From positions 5,404,941-5,468,940 of the forward strand of contig JASFXZ010000028.1 in the NCBI GenBank assembly GCA_032209605.1: 64,000 nt of DNA, in the 5' to 3' direction. Source of the stretch: Mactromeris polynyma (Eukaryota; Mollusca; Bivalvia; Venerida; Mactridae). Below, in pieces: positions 60,001 through 64,000 of this stretch. The notes under the pieces were generated by a model. That model made no database searches and had not been told where the DNA came from. It worked only from the letters and a program-made list of their open reading frames with translations. The position numbers and the translations under genes are program-made. Positions within the stretch are counted from its first letter, which is position 1. Each line of letters opens with the position of its first letter.

Positions 60001-63000
60001 TGTTTTTAAAAAACTGGTTTTCTGTGAATGGGAATTTACATCGTCACACTGCCGTGTAGAAAGTTCTCATTCATAGCATTGTCGCAAAGAATCTTATTGT
60101 TTCAACGAATAGTCCTGATTTATGTACTGTGAAAGTTTGTTATCAACATAACATATTTCAAGACATCATCAACTAGCGCCGATCATATTGGTTCATTCCA
60201 CATACACACACAAAACATCAAACAAGTTCATAGTTAGTGTATATTATTTTAAGGGAACACCTACACTCTGATTACGTTCGATCCGGATGTGCCACATTCC
60301 GGCGTGGGAACTGAGAGCCGACCACTCCTTCATGGTCTTGTTACCAACATTGAGGACGGAAACATGGCAACGGGTATGTACAGACTATTCCAGCTATTAG
60401 GGTGAAGGAAGATGCCAGACGGACAGCTGGATAGACCCAATAACCTTCCGTAACCCAGCTGGATGGCTTTTTTCACTTACAAATTTTATATCCCAGTGGG
60501 GTTCCAACCCTGCAGCGATGAGGGACAAGTGATTTGAAATCTGCAACCATAACCACTTGACCACCGAGGCCCCAGTGGTATGCTTCAGTGGTACTGGAAT
60601 ACCGCGCCGAAATGAGCGAACGCAAGCATTCCGCTATTTTCTAACATAGGGATTAAGATACGTTTGATGTTCTGTAACTTTAAGAGATACATTCTAACAG
60701 TTACGACTGTTAAAAACTTACCATAAAACAACTGTATAATATTACACCCGATCAAACATTTCTTGCTTCATTTCTTACACTACTTGCCTGAATTTTGTTC
60801 TGTGAATGTGGCCTTTCCGGTTCTGTACTGGGTACCCTTCGCCCTTGTTGTCCCCTCTCCATAAATGATTGCCATTCAACATCCCCATATATGTTTGCCA
60901 ATATCCCATCCCCATAAATGATTGCCATTCAACATCCCCATACATGTTTGCAAATGCCCAATCCCCATAAATGATTGCCATTCAACATCCCCATACATGT
61001 TTGCAAATGCCCAATCCCCATAAATGATTGCCATTCAACATCCCCATATATGTTTGCCAATGTCCCATCCCCATAAATGATTGCCATTCAACATCCTCAT
61101 AAATGTTTGCAAATGCCCAATCCCCATAAATGTTTGCCATTCAGCATCCCCATAAATGTCTGCCAATGCCCAATCCCCATAAATAATTGCCATTCAACAT
61201 CCCCATATATGTTTGCCAATGCCCCATCCCCATAAATGATTGCCATTCAACATCCTCATAAATGTCTGCCAATGCCCAATTCCCATAAATGATTGCCATT
61301 CAACATCCCCATAAATGTTTGCCATTGTCCATCCCCATAAATATTTGACATTGTCCCATCCCCATTACTGTTTGCCATTAACATTCCCATTAAAGTTTGA
61401 CATTGTCCCATCCCCATTATTGTTTGCCATTAACACCCCTATAAATGTTTGCCATTGTCCAATCCCCATTACTGTTTGCCATTAACATCCCCATTAAAGT
61501 TTGCCATTGTCCCATCCCCATTTGTGTTTGCCATAAACATCCTCATTAATGTTTGCCATTAACATCCCCATTAATGTTTGCCATAAACATCCTCATTATT
61601 GTTTGCCATTAACATAGCCATTGATGTTTGCCATAAACATTCTCATTATTGTTTTCCATTAACATAGCCATTAATGTTTGCCATTGCCCCATCCCCATAA
61701 ATGTTTGCCATTGCCCCATCCCCATAAATGTTTGCCATTGCCCCACCCCCATAAATGTATGCCATTAAACATCCCAATAAATATTTGCCACTAAACATCC
61801 CCATAAATGTTTGCCATTAAACATCCCCATAAATGTATGCCATTGCTCCATCCCCATAAATGTTTGCCATTAAACATCCCCAAAAATAATTGCCATTGCC
61901 CCACCCCAATAAATGTTTGCCATTAAACATCCCCATAAATGTTTCCATTGCCCCACCCCAATACATGTTTGCAATTGTCACACCCCCATAAATGTTTGCC
62001 ATTGTCACACCCCCATAAATGTATGCCATTGACCCATCCCCATAAATGTATGCCATTGTCACATCCCCATAACTGTTTGCCATTGAACATCCCCATAACT
62101 GTTTGCCATTGCCCCATCCCCATAAATGTTTGCCATTAAACATCCCCATAAATGTATGCCATTGACCCATCCCCATAAATGTATGCCATTCTCCCATTCC
62201 TATAAATGTATGCCATTGACCCATCCCAATAAATGTTTGCCATTGTCCATCCCCATAAATGTATGCCATTGTCACATTTCTATAAATTAATGCCATTGTC
62301 CCATCCCCATAAATGTATGCCATTGTCCCATCCCCATAAATGTATGCCATTGTCACATTTCTATAAATTAATGCCATTGTCCATCCCCATAATTGTATGC
62401 CATTGTCACATTTCTATAAATTAATGCCATTGTCCATCCCCATAAATGTATGCCATTGTCACATTTCTATAAATTAATGCCATTGTCCATCCCCATAAAT
62501 GTTTGCCATTGTCCATCCCCATAAATGTTTGCCATTGTCCATCCCCATAAATGTATGCCATTGTCACATTTCTATAAATTAATGCCATTGTCCCATCCCC
62601 ATAAATGTATGCCATTGTCACATTTCTATAAATTAATGCCATTGTCCATCCCCATAAATGTATGCCATTGTCACATTTCTATAAATTAATGCCATTGTCC
62701 ATCCCCATAAATGTATGCCATTGTCACATTTCTATAAATTAATGCCATTGTCCATCCCCATAAATGTTTGCCATTGTCCATCCCCATAAATGTTTGCCAT
62801 TGTCCATCCCCATAAATGTTTGCCATTGACCCATCCCAATAAATGTTTGCCATTGTCCATCCCCATAAATGTGTGCCATTGTCACATTTCTATAAATTAA
62901 TGCCATTGTCCCATCCCCATAAATGTATGCCATTGCCCAATCCCCATACATGTTTGCCATTGCCCCATCCCAATAAATGTATGCCATTAAACATCCTCAT

Positions 63001-63989
63001 AGATGTTTGCCATTGCCCCATCCCCATTAATGTATGCCATTGAACTACCCCATAAATGTTTGCCATTGCCCCATCCCCATAAATGTTTGCCATTGCCCCA
63101 TCCCCATAAATGTTTGCCATTGCCCCATCCCAATAACTGTATGCCATTAAACATCCCCATAGATGTTTGCCATTGCCCCGTCCCCATTAATGTATGCCAT
63201 TGAACAACCCCATAAATGTTTGCCATTAAACATCCCCATAAATGTTTGCCATTAAACATCCCCATAAATGTATGCCATTGACCCATCCCTTTAAATGTAT
63301 GCCATTCAACATCCCCATAAATGTTTGCCATTGTCCCATCCCCATAAATGTTTGCCATTGTCCCATCCCCATAAATGTTTGCCATTGTCACACCCCCATA
63401 AATGTATGCCATTGACCCATCCCCATAACTGTTTGCCATTGCCCCACCCCCATAAAAGTTTGCCATTGAACATTCCCATAAATGTATGCCATCGGCCCAT
63501 CCCCATAAATGTATGCCATTGTCCCATCCCCATAAATGTATGCCATTGACCCATCCCCATAAATGTTTGCCATAGCTCCATCCCCATAAATGTTTGCCAT
63601 TGTCCCATCCCCATAAATGTTTGCCATTAAACATCCTCATAAATGTTTGCCAATGCACCTCCCATGAAGTACTGTTGAGTATGCTGATGTTTCCCAGGGA
63701 ATCTGTATGGGGAAGCATTGTCATGTGAATGTTGCGTTACATGTCACAACTTAATCCTTCTTTTTCTTGGCCTAAAACTGAAAACATTTATCTTCATCAT
63801 CAGTACAAGTAGATCTTGATGATGTTTGCTGGTATTTACAGGTGATGTTGGTTTAGAGTATCAGGGTCCCAAACCTCCGGATACAACCCACACCTATTAT
63901 ACATTCCTCTACGAACAACAAGGTACACTGAATGCCACTGAAATGATGATGAAATATGACGGGAATATGTGTTATTCATTAGTTGGACG
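44958..63989 (+). CDS. Secreted protein with two tandem PEBP-like domains, copy B (exons 1-9; 3' end off window)
   Basis: Exons 44958-45018, 49486-49755, 51618-51850, 55132-55309, 56918-57022, 58023-58143, 59611-59738, 60254-60373 and 63842-63989 have exactly the lengths and phases of copy A and encode residues 1-454 plus two bases of the Arg codon. By hand count there are 16 amino-acid differences from copy A and 9-10 synonymous ones over 1364 bases: His/Arg, Lys/Asn, Ser/Pro and Ser/Thr in exon 2; Lys/Glu and Thr/Ala in exon 3; five in exon 4; Leu/Pro in exon 6; three in exon 7; Asn/His next to DPDVP in exon 8. DPDxP, both domain histidines and all cysteines are kept. There is no frameshift or stop, so the copy looks functional. 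If intron 9 has the copy A length, exon 10 should start near position 65.9 kb. Confidence 0.87.
45862..46015. mobile_element. Short MITE with CAGTGGCGGATC inverted ends
   Basis: CAGTGGCGGATC at the left and GATCCGCCACTG at the right, each followed inward by a G or C homopolymer run, 154 bases in total. Non-coding. Confidence 0.75.
46431..46464 (+). repeat. CATA microsatellite
   Basis: About eight CATA tetramers in copy B intron 1. Confidence 0.9.
46555..46935 (-). pseudogene. Mutator-like (MULE) transposase C-terminal fragment in intron 1, copy B
   Basis: The minus-strand frame reads WAPAEWSVYRQPVRTNNDCE, GWHRRLNTRAQ, LVELLYREA, KKATRQMEGKIFATWAEYSD and SADKLLYRLSRVC. The TNN-EGWH-LN motif followed by a Lys/Arg-rich stretch and a short helical end is the usual C-terminus of animal MULE-type transposases. 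The frame is open but short; no catalytic core or terminal repeats are visible, so it is a relic, not a host gene. Confidence 0.7.
47466..47720 (+). mobile_element. tRNA(Pro)-like SINE, family 4, copy B only
   Basis: The head has box A TTGGCCGAGTGGTTGAGGC, an anticodon stem-loop with loop TTTGGGA (anticodon TGG, Pro-like) and B box GGTTCGAATCC. A non-tRNA body follows. The acceptor and T stems pair poorly, so a functional tRNA is unlikely. It lies where copy A carries the unrelated 3.3-kb block. Confidence 0.65.
47852..49320 (+). repeat. 21-bp minisatellite and derivatives of intron 1, copy B
   Basis: Begins with GTTGTTAGTGGTGGTATTGC units, then shifts to a higher-order pattern of GTTGTTAGTGTTGGTGTTGA units with duplicated blocks (compare 48290-48490, 48490-48620 and 48800-48960). 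About 1.47 kb against 0.8 kb in copy A. Confidence 0.92.
49486..49755 (+). CDS. Copy B exon 2
   Basis: Same length as copy A exon 2. Four amino-acid changes and one synonymous change. Cysteines conserved. Confidence 0.88.
50153..50182 (+). repeat. Single unit of the 27-bp intron 2 repeat, copy B
   Basis: One ATAAGTCACCTATCTGATAC/AGATGAA unit between flanks identical to those of the 27-unit array in copy A. Confidence 0.95.
50522..50892. repeat. Fold-back element in intron 2, copy B
   Basis: Counterpart of 21437-21808 with both arms retained. Confidence 0.8.
51618..51850 (+). CDS. Copy B exon 3
   Basis: Differs from copy A by Lys to Glu in DYELGD and Thr to Ala in DDMATAE. The THG motif is kept. 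Confidence 0.9.
51893..53440 (+). repeat. 7/14-bp minisatellite of intron 3, copy B
   Basis: Same heptamer-based array as copy A, rearranged internally, of similar total length. Confidence 0.93.
53770..54650 (+). repeat. ~130-bp repeat with TGACCTTTGACC boxes, copy B
   Basis: Counterpart of 24720-25600; the boxes CTTGACCTTTGACC are retained in most units. Confidence 0.8.
54853..55085 (+). mobile_element. tRNA-derived SINE, family 3, intron 3 copy B
   Basis: Counterpart of 25800-26045, with the segment around AGTACTCAGGAACACTGG deleted. Ends about 45 bases before exon 4. Confidence 0.75.
55132..55309 (+). CDS. Copy B exon 4
   Basis: Starts AVKPYSGPLV against AIKTYHGPLV in copy A. Two further changes follow, Lys to Gln and Asp to Glu. 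Confidence 0.88.
55386..56376 (+). repeat. 39-bp minisatellite of intron 4, copy B, about 25 units
   Basis: Same unit as copy A with half as many copies. The flanks on both sides align with copy A. Confidence 0.95.
56415..56500 (-). mobile_element. SINE family 1 remnant, copy B
   Basis: TTTTATATCCCGGGTGGAAT then AGAACCCACAC, the tail and B-box region of family 1 read on the minus strand. Confidence 0.45.
56918..57022 (+). CDS. Copy B exon 5
   Basis: Identical to copy A exon 5. The donor is GTATGT instead of GTAGGT. Confidence 0.88.
57347..57425 (+). repeat. Short 23-bp repeat of intron 5, copy B only
   Basis: TAATGTACACCAATACACTG plus ATA, about three to four times. Copy A has a single TAATGTACACCA here (about 29383-29394). 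Confidence 0.8.
57846..57955. promoter_or_regulatory. CRE/E-box cluster before exon 6, copy B
   Basis: TGACGTCA at 57846-57853 and 57948-57955 with CACGTG between, matching copy A despite substitutions around them. Confidence 0.4.
58023..58143 (+). CDS. Copy B exon 6
   Basis: One Leu to Pro change and one synonymous change. Non-standard donor GG|GTACTG, as in copy A. Confidence 0.75.
58965..59213 (+). repeat. 46-bp repeat of intron 6, copy B
   Basis: About five TATCTGAAC(A/G)TGTTTGTAGA units, one more than copy A and more diverged. Confidence 0.88.
59611..59738 (+). CDS. Copy B exon 7
   Basis: Thr/Ala, Met/Leu and Ser/Ile changes; acceptor and GTGTGT donor conserved. Confidence 0.85.
60254..60373 (+). 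CDS. Copy B exon 8
   Basis: Keeps DPDVP and LLHGLVTNI; Asn to His directly after DPDVP. Confidence 0.92.
60392..60576 (-). mobile_element. tRNA-derived SINE, family 1, intron 8 copy B
   Basis: Counterpart of 32302-32486, again starting fewer than 20 bases after the exon 8 donor. Confidence 0.7.
60858..63655 (+). repeat. 24-bp minisatellite of intron 8, copy B
   Basis: About 115 units of CCCCATAAATGTTTGCCATT type. Contains a distinct sub-array (about 62260-62900) of alternating CACATTTCTATAAATTAATG and CATCCCCATAAATGTATGCC blocks absent from copy A, showing local re-amplification. Confidence 0.94.
63842..63989 (+). CDS. Copy B exon 9
   Basis: Identical to copy A exon 9, donor GTAAGT at 63990. 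Last exon in the window. Confidence 0.92.
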
Positions 63990-64000
63990 GTAAGTTAAAC

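Larger units (their letters stand above)
35728..64000 (+). repeat. Tandem duplication unit 2 (incomplete)
   Basis: Second head-to-tail copy of unit 1, shorter because it lacks the Tc1 element, a 0.6-kb intergenic block, a 3.3-kb intron-1 block and most of the intron-2 array. It has its own additions: a 1.75-kb block after exon 1 (45025-46772), a tRNA-headed SINE in intron 1, and longer 21-bp and 24-bp arrays. It runs off the window in intron 9 of copy B. Confidence 0.95.

Overview
The window is animal nuclear DNA: AT-rich, with long introns, canonical GT-AG splice sites, Tc1 and Mutator-like transposon relics, several tRNA-headed SINEs and many minisatellites. The SINE bodies and the secreted PEBP-type gene family point to a lophotrochozoan, most likely a mollusc. 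That assignment is an inference; no species can be named from the sequence alone.

The main structure is a head-to-tail tandem duplication. Unit 1 (1-35727) is followed by unit 2 (35728 to beyond 64000), and base 1 aligns with base 35728. Each unit carries one copy of a ten-exon plus-strand gene for a secreted protein with two PEBP-like (phosphatidylethanolamine-binding protein) domains. Three copies are represented: the last exon of an upstream copy (1325-1523), a complete copy A (exons from 14670 to 37249, 520 residues), and copy B (exons 1-9 at 44958-63989, last exon beyond the window). All exons keep their splice sites, phases and open frames.

Layout of unit 1: intron 9 and exon 10 of the upstream copy (1-1523); a 3'UTR minisatellite that begins at the stop codon; 13 kb of intergenic DNA holding a Tc1 transposon split by a second transposon (3492-8282), SINEs and MITEs; a 31-bp array and a putative TATA box before exon 1 (14670). 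Introns follow, each large one carrying its own minisatellite: intron 1 (21 bp), intron 2 (27 bp), intron 3 (7/14-bp arrays plus a DR1-bearing 130-bp repeat), intron 4 (39 bp), intron 6 (46 bp), intron 8 (24 bp). Unit 2 repeats this plan without the Tc1 insertion, with a Mutator-like transposase fragment kept in intron 1, and with very different array lengths. The clearest case is intron 2, with 27 repeat units in copy A and one in copy B.

Nearly all long open frames in the window are products of minisatellites whose unit length is a multiple of three, and they are not genes. I see no RNA genes beyond tRNA-like SINE heads, no CRISPR array and no second host protein-coding gene.
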